Shown here: positions 9,694-18,921 of the stretch, one piece after another
Layout: each line of letters starts with the position of its first letter
Numbering within the stretch: position 1 is the stretch's first letter
Assembly (NCBI RefSeq): GCF_902726655.1
Contig: NZ_CACVAN010000001.1
Location: 2,356,001 to 2,420,000 of the forward strand
Direction: 5' to 3'
DNA length: 64,000 bases
DNA from: Virgibacillus ihumii
Lineage (GTDB): Bacteria > Bacillota > Bacilli > Bacillales > Amphibacillaceae
Translations under genes and position numbers: made by a program
The notes under the pieces: generated by a model
Seen by the model: the letters and a program-made list of their open reading frames with translations, nothing else
Told to the model about the DNA's origin: nothing
Database searches by the model: none

Positions 9694-10245
9694 TTAAAAA
9701 AGCATGTTCAAACCGAATCCGCACAAAATACTGCCGCCTAAAATTTCACTGTAGACGCCGAGCAGTCCATGTACTTTTCGTCCCAGAATCATACCGGCCC
9801 ATGTCAGAATCATACTGGCGGTCCCGAACAACAATAGTGCAATCACCGCTTTCACCTGAGACATACCCAGGCTGAGCCCAACTGAAAAGCTGTCCAGGCT
9901 GACAGTTAATGCGAAAATAAAGAGCCCGGCTCCAACCGGCTGGACAAATTTCCTGGTTTCATGGTTAAACGCTGAAAAAACAGTTTGTGCACCGATTCCC
10001 ACAAGCAGCAAACCGCCTGCAAGTACCGCATACTGACCAATTTGCTGTGAAATAACTTGTCCCAGCATTATTCCAATAAATGGCATAATCATATGAAACA
10101 GACCAATAACCATACCAATTAAAGCAATGCGCTTCAGGCGGATTTCCCGCATCCCCAGTCCAAGACTGACCGAAAAAGCATCCATCCCAAGCGCAATGGC
10201 CATGAATATGAGGGAAGCCAACTCCCCTATCTGATATGCCGACAT
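9694..10245 (-). CDS. mntP: Putative manganese efflux pump MntP (YwlD)
   Basis: The 183-residue membrane protein has six predicted helices and the two-repeat pattern of MntP. Each half holds a helix with a conserved acidic residue: GMDAFSVSLGLG near 20-31 and SLDSFSVGLSLG near 116-127. It would export Mn2+. In B. subtilis the gene at this place is ywlD/mntP. GGGGAGG precedes the ATG. No mntR-type operator or yybP riboswitch was recognised nearby. Confidence 0.9.
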   Translation of the reverse strand: MSAYQIGELASLIFMAIALGMDAFSVSLGLGMREIRLKRIALIGMVIGLFHMIMPFIGIMLGQVISQQIGQYAVLAGGLLLVGIGAQTVFSAFNHETRKFVQPVGAGLFIFALTVSLDSFSVGLSLGMSQVKAVIALLLFGTASMILTWAGMILGRKVHGLLGVYSEILGGSILCGFGLNMLF

Positions 10246-10343
10246 TCACATTCCTCCCCCGGACATCCATACTAATACACTTTATGCATGTCCAAAGGTG
10301 AATATGATTCGCGGTCGATGGGTTCAGCTGACCCGGGTCCCGG

Positions 10344-11360
10344 CTACTCTGGAATATAATCCGAAGCGGCTTTTTCCAAGCGATTCATAACTGCCTGGCC
10401 AATATTTTCAGTTGGAAACGTTTCGCAAAGAATCAAATCCGTATCCCCGTTTTTAAATTCACGCAATGCATCATATAAATTGGCGGCGATTTCCCGCAGA
10501 TCGCTTCCCAGCGATATAATCCGGTCCGCTTGCAGGTTTTCTGCTGTTCTATTGCATGCCATGACACCGACGCGTTTATGTTCATTTTGTGCCCTGTTGA
10601 TAACTGCCTGAATTTTTTCAGGGGATCCTTCCACAAGCCACATCGGAACTTCCGGCGCATAGTGGGTATATTTCATGCCGGGTGCTTTCGGTCTGTCAGC
10701 TGATCCGGCAAGTGCCGGATCAACCATGACGGTGCCAGTGATCTGCTCAATTTGTTCTTTAGTAATGCCGCCCGGTCTTAAAACGACAGGAATTTCCTGT
10801 GTACAATCCACAACTGTCGATTCCACACCCACTCCGGTCGGTCCGCCGTCCACAAGGCCGTCAATTTTTCCATGCAAATCCGCCCATACATGGTCTGCAC
10901 TGGTCGGGCTTGGCTTTCCGGAGATATTGGCACTTGGAGCGGCGACCGGGATTCCGCACGTTTTCAATAATTCATGCGCAACCGGATGATCTGGAATTCG
11001 GACACCGATTGTGGATAACCCGGCCGTTACATTTTTTGCACAGGTTCCGTTTGACGGCAGAATCATCGTCAGCGGCCCTGGTGTAAAAGCATCTATTAAG
11101 GTTTCCGCAAGCGGCGGCAAGCTGGTTACCAATTTACGCAATTGTTCTTTTGTGGCCACATGGGCAATCAGCGGGTTGTCCTCAGGCCGGCCTTTTGCCT
11201 GAAAAATTCCAGATACCGCCTGTTGGCTGGTCGCATCCGCTCCGAGACCATAGACCGTTTCAGTCGGAAATGCCACCGTTTTTCCCTGTTTTAACAAGGC
11301 AGCAGCTTCCATAATTGCATTGCTGTCTGTCTTCATATTCCATCGTTTTGTTTCACGCAT
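10344..11360 (-). CDS. ywlC: Threonylcarbamoyl-AMP synthase (Sua5/YwlC)
   Basis: It makes threonylcarbamoyl-AMP from threonine, bicarbonate and ATP, the first step of t6A37 tRNA modification. The 338-residue protein has the YrdC domain (about 15-205; PTETVYGLGADA, GRPEDNPLIAH, APSANISGKPSPT) and a C-terminal Sua5 domain joined by the linker APGMKYTHYAP. GCGAGG precedes the ATG. A perfect DnaA box lies inside it at 11010-11018, and more follow upstream. Confidence 0.95.
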   Translation of the reverse strand: MRETKRWNMKTDSNAIMEAAALLKQGKTVAFPTETVYGLGADATSQQAVSGIFQAKGRPEDNPLIAHVATKEQLRKLVTSLPPLAETLIDAFTPGPLTMILPSNGTCAKNVTAGLSTIGVRIPDHPVAHELLKTCGIPVAAPSANISGKPSPTSADHVWADLHGKIDGLVDGGPTGVGVESTVVDCTQEIPVVLRPGGITKEQIEQITGTVMVDPALAGSADRPKAPGMKYTHYAPEVPMWLVEGSPEKIQAVINRAQNEHKRVGVMACNRTAENLQADRIISLGSDLREIAANLYDALREFKNGDTDLILCETFPTENIGQAVMNRLEKAASDYIPE

Positions 11361-11877
11361 GCTCGTACCTCGCTAACTCTGATTATCTTATCGTGTAAAT
11401 TTATTCTAGTCCAAGGGCTTTTTTTTAGCAAAATAAATAGTCTATGGACGATTATCCACAGACTATCCACAAAACACCTATTGATATAATTGCTATGTTC
11501 ATAACTATCGATTGTTATACACAGATTCCACACATATTATCCACAGATTTTTGTGTATAAATTATGAAACGTTATATGTCCACCAATTTCCCTTTTCAAT
11601 CGGGTACTTATCCACCCATTCACTCCCAGCCTGTGGATGGAATTGCAAAGCTTCCAATAAGATATCCACCATTGGTTGATGGCTGTGGACATATACTTTC
11701 TGCGCCTGCTTTTCTTTTGCCAGGGTTAAAATAGCCTCCAGCAGCACAGGCAGCTTGGCCGCAGCGTCTTTCGTAATATAAAGCTGTTTTAACCAATAGA
11801 TTCCGTCCTCCACAGCATCCAATACAAAACACCCTTCAATTTGCCCATCCACGTCGACGGCATACCCTTTATCCACA
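11010..11877. promoter_or_regulatory. DnaA-box cluster at ywlC
   Basis: TTATCCACA occurs perfectly at 11452-11460, 11537-11545 and 11869-11877 on the plus strand and at 11010-11018 on the minus strand. One-mismatch copies are at 11463-11471 (CTATCCACA), 11515-11523 (TTATACACA) and 11608-11616 (TTATCCACC). The core, four boxes in 94 bp, fills the gap between ywlC and the next gene. From memory, B. subtilis has a DnaA-bound region at ywlC-ywlB. Confidence 0.75.
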
Positions 11878-11963
11878 AGAATGTCCCCGTCCACATTTTC
11901 ATTTTTATTCAAAAATCGTTCCAAATCTTTTTTCGGTGCCTTATTTGCTGGTACAAGTTTCAT
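11562..11963 (-). CDS. GNAT-like acetyltransferase fold protein (YwlB position)
   Basis: The 133-residue protein resembles a small GNAT domain: a substrate side (FVLDAVEDGIYWLKQLYI) and a helix AAKLPVLLEAILTLAKEKQ, but no clear acetyl-CoA motif (R/QxxGxG/A). Activity is therefore uncertain. It lies between ywlC and spoIIR, where B. subtilis has ywlB. The start chosen is the ATG with AGAGGTGA five bases upstream; a longer GTG start is possible. The coding region contains further DnaA boxes. Confidence 0.6.
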   Translation of the reverse strand: MKLVPANKAPKKDLERFLNKNENVDGDILVDKGYAVDVDGQIEGCFVLDAVEDGIYWLKQLYITKDAAAKLPVLLEAILTLAKEKQAQKVYVHSHQPMVDILLEALQFHPQAGSEWVDKYPIEKGNWWTYNVS

Positions 11964-12022
11964 CCTCATCACCTCTTAAGATAATATTGTATTTCTATCA
12001 TCTTATGCGGAAACTTCCAAAC

Positions 12023-12640
12023 CTATAACCAATCAAACCACTCAAACAGAAAAAACTTTACCTCAACAGGCTCTTCCTCTTCTTCCAACTCTTTCTTCTC
12101 TTTCTCCGAAGCCGGTGACGCCTCGGCTACACTCGTTCCATTTGAAAAATCCAGGAAACAGAGCGGCGGAAACAATACACACCACCAATTGGCGCCTTTT
12201 CCTTCACCAAGTGTAATCAGCACCGCTTCATATTTGCCGGCCGGATACATATAATTTCCGTAAAGTTTGGCGGGAAATGATATATTTTTACCGTATTTTA
12301 CATCATACCCGGACTGCTTATTTTCTTTTTTAAGTACGTCACCGACAATTTGCTTAACTTCAGGAATCCGTGCTTCAATCATCCTTCTTGCCTCATCAAT
12401 ATCCGTAATATCCTTGACCCATTTGGAAATGACATCGCTGACCTCGTCCCGGACCATTCTTTTAAGCGCCTGATCGGCCGGGCTGTCACTGTTAGCAAGA
12501 ATTCTGAGCCGAATTGCTTCGTCCGGAATAACCTTCACATCCAATTTTGAACTGTTATCTTCACTTAAACTTTTGATTGGCATGGAAAATAGAATAATAA
12601 AAATAATAATAGCGCCAAAAACAAATTTCTTCACCGTCAA
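12023..12640 (-). CDS. spoIIR: Stage II sporulation protein R
   Basis: A forespore-secreted signal that triggers SpoIIGA to process pro-sigma-E in the mother cell. The 205-residue protein has an N-terminal signal or anchor (about 6-25), then the conserved SpoIIR core with IPDEAIRLRILANSDSPADQALK and the cysteine-containing WWCVLFPPLCFLD segment. The C-terminal tail is strongly acidic and ends FFLFEWFDWL. It sits between ywlB-like and prmC genes, as in B. subtilis. Confidence 0.95.
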   Translation of the reverse strand: MTVKKFVFGAIIIFIILFSMPIKSLSEDNSSKLDVKVIPDEAIRLRILANSDSPADQALKRMVRDEVSDVISKWVKDITDIDEARRMIEARIPEVKQIVGDVLKKENKQSGYDVKYGKNISFPAKLYGNYMYPAGKYEAVLITLGEGKGANWWCVLFPPLCFLDFSNGTSVAEASPASEKEKKELEEEEEPVEVKFFLFEWFDWL

Positions 12641-12667
12641 AAACCCCTCTCCAACCGATTTATCAAA

Positions 12668-12697
12668 CAGTATGGACAGGGGTTAATAGATTTAAAC
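12668..12697 (-). promoter_or_regulatory. Possible forespore promoter of spoIIR
   Basis: On the minus strand GTTTA (12693-12697) is followed after 18 bp by CATACTG (12668-12674), similar to sigma-F/sigma-G elements. spoIIR is a known sigma-F target in B. subtilis. The -10 fits sigma-G better, so the call is tentative. Confidence 0.3.
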
Positions 12698-12740
12698 TAT
12701 GAATCTCGTATATTTTAGCAGATACAGCTGTACTGCCTGT

Positions 12741-13595
12741 TTACCAGGTTCCTTTCAGAATCCGGTCTTTCTGGTTGATATCTTTAATGATTTCAGACGT
12801 GCTGTCAGGCAAGGTACTGGTTAACAGCTTGCTGACGGGGGCGCCTTGCTCATGGCCGATTTCGAAAAAAACCTGACCATGTGTTTCCGTTACATACGGC
12901 AAATCGGCAATGATTTTTTTATAAGCTCCCAGACCATTCTCTTCGGCAAACAAAGCAAGCTCCGGATCAAAGTTTTTCACCGTATCAGCGAGTCCAGCTT
13001 TTTCGGCCACGGAAATGTACGGTGGATTTGAAACAATGATATCAGCATGGATGTTTTTTTCCATAACAGGTTTGAGAAAATCACCGTGAAGAAAATGAAC
13101 ATCAGCCCCAAGTGTTGCTGCATTTTTTCTTGCCATTTCCAGCGCCGGTTCAGATATATCTGTTGCATAAACAGTGGCTTGGTTCAGTTCCAACGCAAGT
13201 GTAATGGCGATAATTCCGCTCCCAGTGCCAACATCGACAATCGTGAGCGGTTTGTTGGCGGGGGTCGACCGAATCACCTGCTGAACAAGCTCCTCCGTTT
13301 CCGGCCTTGGGATGAGCGTATGCCGATTTACCTGAAATTTTCTTCCGTAAAATTCTTCGCTTCCAGTAATGTGCTGGATCGGCATACCGGTTTTCGCATG
13401 TTTTTCTACTGCCTGTTGAAACTGTTCTTCAACTTCCCGTGGAACCGGTTCCTGCATATCCATGAAAAATGCCGACCTGGAAACACCGCGATAATGCTGC
13501 AACAGCAGTTCCGCCACCTTTGGCTCACGATGATGTTTTTCTAAAAAAAGAGAAGCCCGGCGCAGGACTTCATGTTGCTTCGATTCATTTATCAT
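12741..13595 (-). CDS. prmC: Release factor glutamine methyltransferase
   Basis: It methylates the glutamine of the GGQ motif in release factors RF1 and RF2 using SAM. The 284-residue protein has an N-terminal helical substrate domain, the SAM motif VDVGTGSGIIA (about 120-130) and the catalytic NPPY (190-193). The ATG chosen lies one base after the prfA stop, with GGTGA upstream; a TTG 12 bases earlier is possible. Coupling to its substrate gene prfA is standard. Confidence 0.96.
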   Translation of the reverse strand: MINESKQHEVLRRASLFLEKHHREPKVAELLLQHYRGVSRSAFFMDMQEPVPREVEEQFQQAVEKHAKTGMPIQHITGSEEFYGRKFQVNRHTLIPRPETEELVQQVIRSTPANKPLTIVDVGTGSGIIAITLALELNQATVYATDISEPALEMARKNAATLGADVHFLHGDFLKPVMEKNIHADIIVSNPPYISVAEKAGLADTVKNFDPELALFAEENGLGAYKKIIADLPYVTETHGQVFFEIGHEQGAPVSKLLTSTLPDSTSEIIKDINQKDRILKGTW

Positions 13596-13596
13596 G

Positions 13597-14667
13597 CTAT
13601 TCACCAATTTGTTCGAGTTTTTTCGTTTGTTCCTCGATTAACAACGCTTCAACGAATTCCTCGACTTTTCCTTCCATAATCTGATCGAGCTTATGAATGG
13701 TCAGGTTAATGCGATGATCTGTCACCCTGTTTTGCGGAAAATTATACGTACGAATCCGCTCAGACCGGTCACCTGTTCCGACCGCGGATTTACGATTCTC
13801 ATCATATTCCGCCTGTGCCTCCTGCTGGAATTTATCATAGACGCGTGCACGCAGCACTTTCATCGCTTTTTCCTTATTTTTAATCTGTGACTTTTCATCC
13901 TGACAGGACACAACAATGCCGGTTGGTTCATGTATAAGACGGACAGCAGACATGGTCGTGTTAACACTTTGGCCGCCAGGACCGCTTGATGCGAACGTAT
14001 CCACGCGAATATCATTTTCATGAATATCGACTTCCACTTCTTCCGCTTCCGGCAAAACCGCGACAGTCGCAGTCGATGTATGGATCCGCCCGCCGGATTC
14101 CGTCTCCGGAACGCGTTGCACACGATGCGCACCATTCTCAAACTTCAGCTCGGAATACGCACCATTCCCATTAACCATGAAAATAATCTCTTTGTAACCG
14201 CCTACACCTGTGGAACTCGCTTCGATAACTTCGGTTTTCCAACCTTTGTTCTCAGCAAATTTGGAATACATCCGGTAAAGGTCGCCAGCAAACAATGCAG
14301 CCTCATCACCACCGGCAGCCCCGCGTATTTCCATGATAACGTTTTTGTCATCATTCGGGTCCTTAGGAAGCAAGAGAACCTTCAACTTCTCCTCCAGTTC
14401 TTCCTGCTGTTTACTGAGGTCGGAAATTTCTTCTTTCGTCATCTCATACATCTCATTATCCAAATCATCATCAAGCATTTCCCGGGCATCTTTCAATTGC
14501 TGCCTCACATCTTCGTACTCACGATACGCCTGAACAACATCTTCCAGATCAGACTGTTCCTTGGAATATTCACGCAATTTATTCATATCACTGATTACAT
14601 CCGGGTCACTAAGCAGTTCATTCAATTTATTGTATCGATCTTCCAATGATTGCAAACGTTCTAACAA
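13597..14667 (-). CDS. prfA: Peptide chain release factor 1, TTG start
   Basis: It terminates translation at UAA and UAG. The 356-residue protein has the GGQ catalytic motif (231-233) and a PxT-type codon-recognition segment (PET, 187-189). The start is a TTG preceded by AAAGAGGTGACGG. This gives [12 protein letters not shown], matching B. subtilis MLDRLKSIEERY and its length of 356. Longer in-frame starts lack a ribosome binding site. prmC follows one base after the stop. Confidence 0.96.
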   Translation of the reverse strand: MLERLQSLEDRYNKLNELLSDPDVISDMNKLREYSKEQSDLEDVVQAYREYEDVRQQLKDAREMLDDDLDNEMYEMTKEEISDLSKQQEELEEKLKVLLLPKDPNDDKNVIMEIRGAAGGDEAALFAGDLYRMYSKFAENKGWKTEVIEASSTGVGGYKEIIFMVNGNGAYSELKFENGAHRVQRVPETESGGRIHTSTATVAVLPEAEEVEVDIHENDIRVDTFASSGPGGQSVNTTMSAVRLIHEPTGIVVSCQDEKSQIKNKEKAMKVLRARVYDKFQQEAQAEYDENRKSAVGTGDRSERIRTYNFPQNRVTDHRINLTIHKLDQIMEGKVEEFVEALLIEEQTKKLEQIGE

Positions 14668-14758
14668 AACCGTCACCTCTTTTTCGATTAACAGTCTAAT
14701 TATAGTATACTCGGGGGAAGTGGTCAAAGTTATACGTGAAGAAATAAGGGCAGATAGG

Positions 14759-14884
14759 TTTATCAGTCAGTTTGGCACTTTTATCGGTCACTTTTACAGT
14801 TTTATCAGTCACTTTCGTATATTTATCGGTCACTTTTATGAATTTATCAGTCACTTTCACACTTTTATCAGTATTTCAACTTCA
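14759..14884 (+). repeat. Six 21-bp repeats, TTTATCRGTCACTTT family
   Basis: TTTATC occurs at 14759, 14780, 14801, 14822, 14843 and 14864, exactly 21 bp apart, mostly as TTTATCRGTCACTTT. Read on the minus strand the units contain CTGATA, as in the array at 6148. The last unit runs over the 3' end of the NERD gene. Confidence 0.92.
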
Positions 14885-15833
14885 GCATGTATTTTCGACT
14901 TCGGTTTGTGCCATAACACGCGTATTCTTTTTGCAATATTTTTTTTACTATATCTGCTGACTCAACCATTAAAAAAGCCCTTGCCTCGGCATTCGTAATT
15001 ACATCGCTAACCAGCAGTAAATAATCATTCAATGCGGCAAGATGCGCATTTTTGGAAACGTAACGGCAAAATGGGCATCGCCATTTCCCGTACTCCCTCT
15101 TCATCGGCGCCGCATCACACGCCGGGCAAAAAACACCGTGGATCAGTTCGCTCGGCTTGATACCGAACTTATCCAGAATATCAACTTTTTTCGGAGTGTG
15201 CTCCTCAATCAACCGATCCGATATCTTTGCAATGGTATCCATACCCAGCACCAGAGACGTGTTCTCTTTCAGCAGTTCATTTATTTTAAAGAACAATTGA
15301 TTGGCGTGGATAACCTTTTTCGAGACTGGGGTCTCCGGATATAGCGGTTTGATAATCGTTTTAGGGGAGCTGAAAACGACAAAATAATGAAGAGGGATAT
15401 GCGGAAGACCCATTTTATTCAATAAAAGGCGCAATCGGTGCATCTGCAGTTTGACCTGTGGGATCGGGTTCAACATGCCCGTGTCAACTCCATTGTCATC
15501 GCGGCGGATCACCTGTTTATCCCCGTCAAAAAATATCGTTCCATACCAGTTTTTGACCTCAACTGCCAAAAACAGCATCGGGTACATCAGCAGATTATCA
15601 ATTTCGAAATGACTGTCTGTACAGGGTATGCGAGGATTTCGGTGATGATAGTGGTCGTCAGGTGGCAAAAATCGAAGCATGTACTGTACATCGTTTTCAC
15701 CTTTTAGTCCTGTCTTTTCTTTGATTAGCTCATCATTTATTTTATTTCTCAATGGATGCCTTGCTGGAAGGCGCCGATGGAGGGCTTCCAACTTTGGCAA
15801 ATAATCGGAGCGTTCGTGCTGTATAAGTGGCAT
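14868..15833 (-). CDS. NERD domain protein with C-terminal zinc ribbon
   Basis: The 321-residue protein has a nuclease-related (NERD) domain near 40-150. Its restriction-endonuclease-like core is seen in EIDNLLMYPMLFLAVEVKN, with the D…ExK pattern. A C-terminal zinc ribbon follows (CPAC…CPFC, about 240-265). NERD proteins are thought to act on DNA, but no function is established. The chosen start MPLIQHER is six codons after an alternative. The stop codon lies inside a 21-bp repeat array. It stands alone between prfA and tdk. Confidence 0.85.
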   Translation of the reverse strand: MPLIQHERSDYLPKLEALHRRLPARHPLRNKINDELIKEKTGLKGENDVQYMLRFLPPDDHYHHRNPRIPCTDSHFEIDNLLMYPMLFLAVEVKNWYGTIFFDGDKQVIRRDDNGVDTGMLNPIPQVKLQMHRLRLLLNKMGLPHIPLHYFVVFSSPKTIIKPLYPETPVSKKVIHANQLFFKINELLKENTSLVLGMDTIAKISDRLIEEHTPKKVDILDKFGIKPSELIHGVFCPACDAAPMKREYGKWRCPFCRYVSKNAHLAALNDYLLLVSDVITNAEARAFLMVESADIVKKILQKEYACYGTNRSRKYMLKLKY

Positions 15834-16042
15834 CGATTCACAACCTTTCAATTGTTATGATTGCCATTATTGTACAACACGCCCTAGTACATAGGATATT
15901 AGCTAAAATTAAATTTCATCCCATAATTCAGCACAGATTTCATACAAAGCTACAAGAGAAAATCAATTTTCAACTGACTTTTTTATATTAAATTAACTTT
16001 TTCCCCAAAATTAAAAAAGCACCCCCTCAGGGCGCTCTTTCA

Positions 16043-16672
16043 TTAGCGTTGTGCACTTTTCAATCCAGCAGTTAATGCTACACTACTGGGTTTGTTTGGG
16101 ACTTCATGATGGTGGCGGCATCTTGGTTCATAAGACTCGGATGCGCCGACCATGATAATCGGGTCGTCGTATGATGCCGGTTTGCCGTTAATCAAACGCT
16201 GCGTACGGCTGGCGGGAGATCCGCAGACAGGGCAAATAGCATTCAGTTTGGTGACTGATTCGGCAAGTGCCATCAGTTTAGGCATCGGCCCGAATGGCTC
16301 GCCGCGGAAGTCAGTGTCAAGTCCGGCGATGATGACACGGATGCCTTCATTGGCTAGTTCATCGGCCACGGCGACAATATTTTCATCAAAAAATTGCGCC
16401 TCATCAATTCCAATCACATCCACGTTCGAATCGTCCTCAATGTCAGCCAGAATATCATCGGAGGTTTTGACTGGGCGCGCAATGGTCGAATTGCCATTGT
16501 GCGAAACAATGGAGTCATCGGAATACCTGTCGTCGATCGCAGGCTTGTAAACACGGATGGACAAGTGTCCAAATGTAGCGCGGCGCACCCTCCGTATCAG
16601 TTCCTCAGATTTCCCGGAAAACATGCTTCCGCAAATCACCTCAACCCAGCCGCTTTGTTTCATAACATACAT
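16043..16672 (-). CDS. tdk: Thymidine kinase
   Basis: It phosphorylates thymidine to dTMP in salvage. The 209-residue protein has the P-loop GSMFSGKS (15-22), catalytic E91 in IDEAQFF, and the zinc ligands C147, C150, C185 and H188. The start MYVMKQSGW is chosen by similarity to B. subtilis Tdk and by GAAGGGAG upstream. The 22 upstream in-frame codons are not part of it. The C-terminus is about ten residues longer than in B. subtilis. Confidence 0.96.
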   Translation of the reverse strand: MYVMKQSGWVEVICGSMFSGKSEELIRRVRRATFGHLSIRVYKPAIDDRYSDDSIVSHNGNSTIARPVKTSDDILADIEDDSNVDVIGIDEAQFFDENIVAVADELANEGIRVIIAGLDTDFRGEPFGPMPKLMALAESVTKLNAICPVCGSPASRTQRLINGKPASYDDPIIMVGASESYEPRCRHHHEVPNKPSSVALTAGLKSAQR

Positions 16673-16806
16673 AAGTGGATCTCCCTTCAGCGTTCTTATC
16701 CTATGTTTGCAGTTACTGCATATGTGCATCTGTGGCATTCAACCACATTTCTGCTTTTCTATAGTTTAACACTTTTTTCGACAAATTTTCATTTAAAATT
16801 GAAAGT

Positions 16807-16848
16807 AAAAAAACAGGCAACGATTTAGACACTTTGCCTGTTTTTTGC
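16807..16848. terminator. Bidirectional terminator between rpmE2 and tdk
   Basis: AAAAACAGGCAA pairs with TTGCCTGTTTTT around a 12-base loop, and both strands end in T runs. It most likely ends the rpmE2 transcript. Confidence 0.8.
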
Positions 16849-16931
16849 TTATACAATTTCGGCTGGGCGATTCTGCCGCCTCAGCCTGTATTAATCCAGT
16901 TCCGAGGACAAGCCCTCTTCACTTTTTGGAC

Positions 16932-17177
16932 TTATTTCATATTATATTTTTTCTTAAATCGGTCTACACGTCCGCCAACTTTGTCAGCTTTTTGTTTCCC
17001 AGTGTAGAATGGGTGTGAATCTGAACTGATTTCAACACGAATCAGCGGGTATGAGTTGCCATCTTCCCACTCGATTGTTTCTTCTGAATTTTGTGTTGAG
17101 CCGCTCAAGAATTTAAAATCTGAGCTTGTGTCCAAAAACACAACTTTTCTGTATTCCGGGTGAATTTCCTTCTTCAT
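16932..17177 (-). CDS. rpmE2: Ribosomal protein L31, type B (zinc-independent)
   Basis: The 81-residue protein is L31 of the cysteine-free type B ([19 protein letters not shown]…, ending [11 protein letters not shown]). It lacks the CxxC zinc motif of B. subtilis RpmE, yet sits at the rho-tdk locus where that zinc-binding type is usually found. AAAAAGGAG precedes the chosen ATG. A strong promoter and a leader of about 85 nt lie upstream. Confidence 0.95.
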   Translation of the reverse strand: MKKEIHPEYRKVVFLDTSSDFKFLSGSTQNSEETIEWEDGNSYPLIRVEISSDSHPFYTGKQKADKVGGRVDRFKKKYNMK

Positions 17178-17271
17178 TACTTCCACTCCTTTTTGCCCTG
17201 AATCCCATGGAGACAGAGTTATTGTAAGAGCCGTCACAGGTACAAGACCTTATCTAAACTCACATAAAAAA

Positions 17272-17300
17272 ATTATAACAGTCTGCACCATCGATTGCAA
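17272..17300 (-). promoter_or_regulatory. Sigma-A promoter of rpmE2
   Basis: TTGCAA (17295-17300) and a perfect TATAAT (17272-17277) lie 17 bp apart on the minus strand. The transcript would start near 17265, leaving about 85 nt before the L31 start codon, room for an L31-type leader. Confidence 0.7.
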
Positions 17301-17317
17301 TAGCTATTTATTGCCGG

Positions 17318-18598
17318 CTATTTTTTTACACCTTTACGGGTCATTTCCTCATCCATCTGCTGGAAAAATTCATCATTGTTCTTGGATGCACGCATTCGCT
17401 TCAAGAAGCGGTCCAGGAAGTTATGGGAGTCCTGCATCGTTTTGCGGATTGCCCAGATTTTATCAAGATGCCCCTTCGAAACAAGCAGTTCTTCTTTCCG
17501 AGTGCCGGATTTCAGAATGTCGATCGACGGGAAAATCCGGCGTTCAGCAAGGCTGCGATCAAGGTGCAGCTCCATATTACCGGTTCCTTTGAATTCCTCG
17601 TAAATAACGTCATCCATGCGTGAACCTGTGTCAACCAGCGCAGTTGCTAAAATCGTAAAGCTGCCGCCTTCTTCGATATTCCGGGCTGCCCCGAAGAATC
17701 GTTTCGGACGATGGAATGCTGCCGGGTCGATACCGCCTGAAAGTGTACGTCCGCTCGGCGGGATAACCAAGTTGTACGCACGGGCCAAACGAGTGATGCT
17801 GTCCATCAGCACGATGACATCACGTTTGTGCTCGACAAGGCGCATCGCCCGCTCCAGGACTAGTTCGGAAACTTTGATATGACTTTCCGGAACTTCATCA
17901 AAAGTTGAGCTGACCACATCAACATCCGGCGAAACCGACCGTTCGATATCGGTAACTTCTTCTGGCCGCTCGTCCACCAGCAAAATAATCAGTTTCGCAT
18001 GCGGATGGTTGGCGGAAATGCTGTTGGCAATTTCTTTGAGCAGTACCGTTTTCCCTGCTTTTGGCGGTGCAACAATCAGTCCGCGCTGTCCAAAGCCGAC
18101 CGGTGTCATCAAATCGATAATCCTAGTGGACAACCGTTTCGTTTCTTTTTCCAATTGCATTAAACGATCCGGATAAAGTGCCGTCAGTGCCGGGAAATGA
18201 ACACGCTCTTTCGCTGTTTCAGGGTCCTCTCCGTTAACCGCATCCACGTGCAGCAAGCCATAGTAGCGCTCATTCTCTTTCGGAGGACGGACCTTACCGG
18301 AAACTTTATCACCGTTACGCAAATCAAAACGTCTGATTTGTGAAGCAGAAATGTAAATGTCCTCTGCACTCGGGGAGTAATTAATCGGGCGGAGGAATCC
18401 GAATCCTTCTGACGGAATAATCTCCAAAATTCCATCCATAAATAAGTACCCGTCTTTTTCCGCCTGCGCTTTTAAAATAGCAAAAATCAGTTCACGTTTT
18501 GTCAGTTTTGCATAATAGGAAACCTTATATTCACGCGCTAATGCATATACTTCTTTTAATGTCAGTGTCTCTAAATGAGATATTGTTAATGCTGCCAT
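17318..18598 (-). CDS. rho: Transcription termination factor Rho
   Basis: A hexameric RNA helicase that ends transcription of untranslated RNA. The 426-residue protein has the N-terminal helical domain, a cold-shock-like RNA-binding domain (about 52-120, GFGFLRP), Walker A APPKAGKT (177-184) and the Q/R-loop region. The acidic insertion found in some lineages is absent. A 323-bp leader separates it from glpX. Confidence 0.97.
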   Translation of the reverse strand: MAALTISHLETLTLKEVYALAREYKVSYYAKLTKRELIFAILKAQAEKDGYLFMDGILEIIPSEGFGFLRPINYSPSAEDIYISASQIRRFDLRNGDKVSGKVRPPKENERYYGLLHVDAVNGEDPETAKERVHFPALTALYPDRLMQLEKETKRLSTRIIDLMTPVGFGQRGLIVAPPKAGKTVLLKEIANSISANHPHAKLIILLVDERPEEVTDIERSVSPDVDVVSSTFDEVPESHIKVSELVLERAMRLVEHKRDVIVLMDSITRLARAYNLVIPPSGRTLSGGIDPAAFHRPKRFFGAARNIEEGGSFTILATALVDTGSRMDDVIYEEFKGTGNMELHLDRSLAERRIFPSIDILKSGTRKEELLVSKGHLDKIWAIRKTMQDSHNFLDRFLKRMRASKNNDEFFQQMDEEMTRKGVKK

Positions 18599-18921
18599 TC
18601 AATTCACCACGCCTATTCATTTTTACTAATTTGATTATTGATAAAGATATGTTTAAATTCATTTAAATTTCCTGTTAGATGGTCAGTTTATATGAAATGA
18701 AGAATTACCGGGAGCTAGAATAGAAGTTTGTACACATTATAACTATATTATCCAAACTAAACTAGTAGTAAACATCTACCATAATACCCTTTAACCTCGT
18801 AAGTTTCAATACCAATATTCAAAAACACAGCATTCGCCTTGCCATGCTGCGGTTTTGATCAAAAAAATGATATAAATAATAGAGAGGGAAGCCTGAATTT
18901 TTCCGGCTTCCCTGCAGCTAT
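18599..18921. other. rho leader region
   Basis: This 323-bp AT-rich gap has no gene. The glpX terminator lies at 18882-18914. A perfect -10 TATAAT on the minus strand is at 18736-18741, but no good -35 is spaced from it. The remaining 137 bases before rho would be its leader. Confidence 0.5.
18882..18914 (-). terminator. Terminator of glpX
   Basis: A perfect 9-bp stem AGGGAAGCC/GGCTTCCCT lies eight bases beyond the glpX stop. The trailing T content is modest (CTCTATT). Confidence 0.65.
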
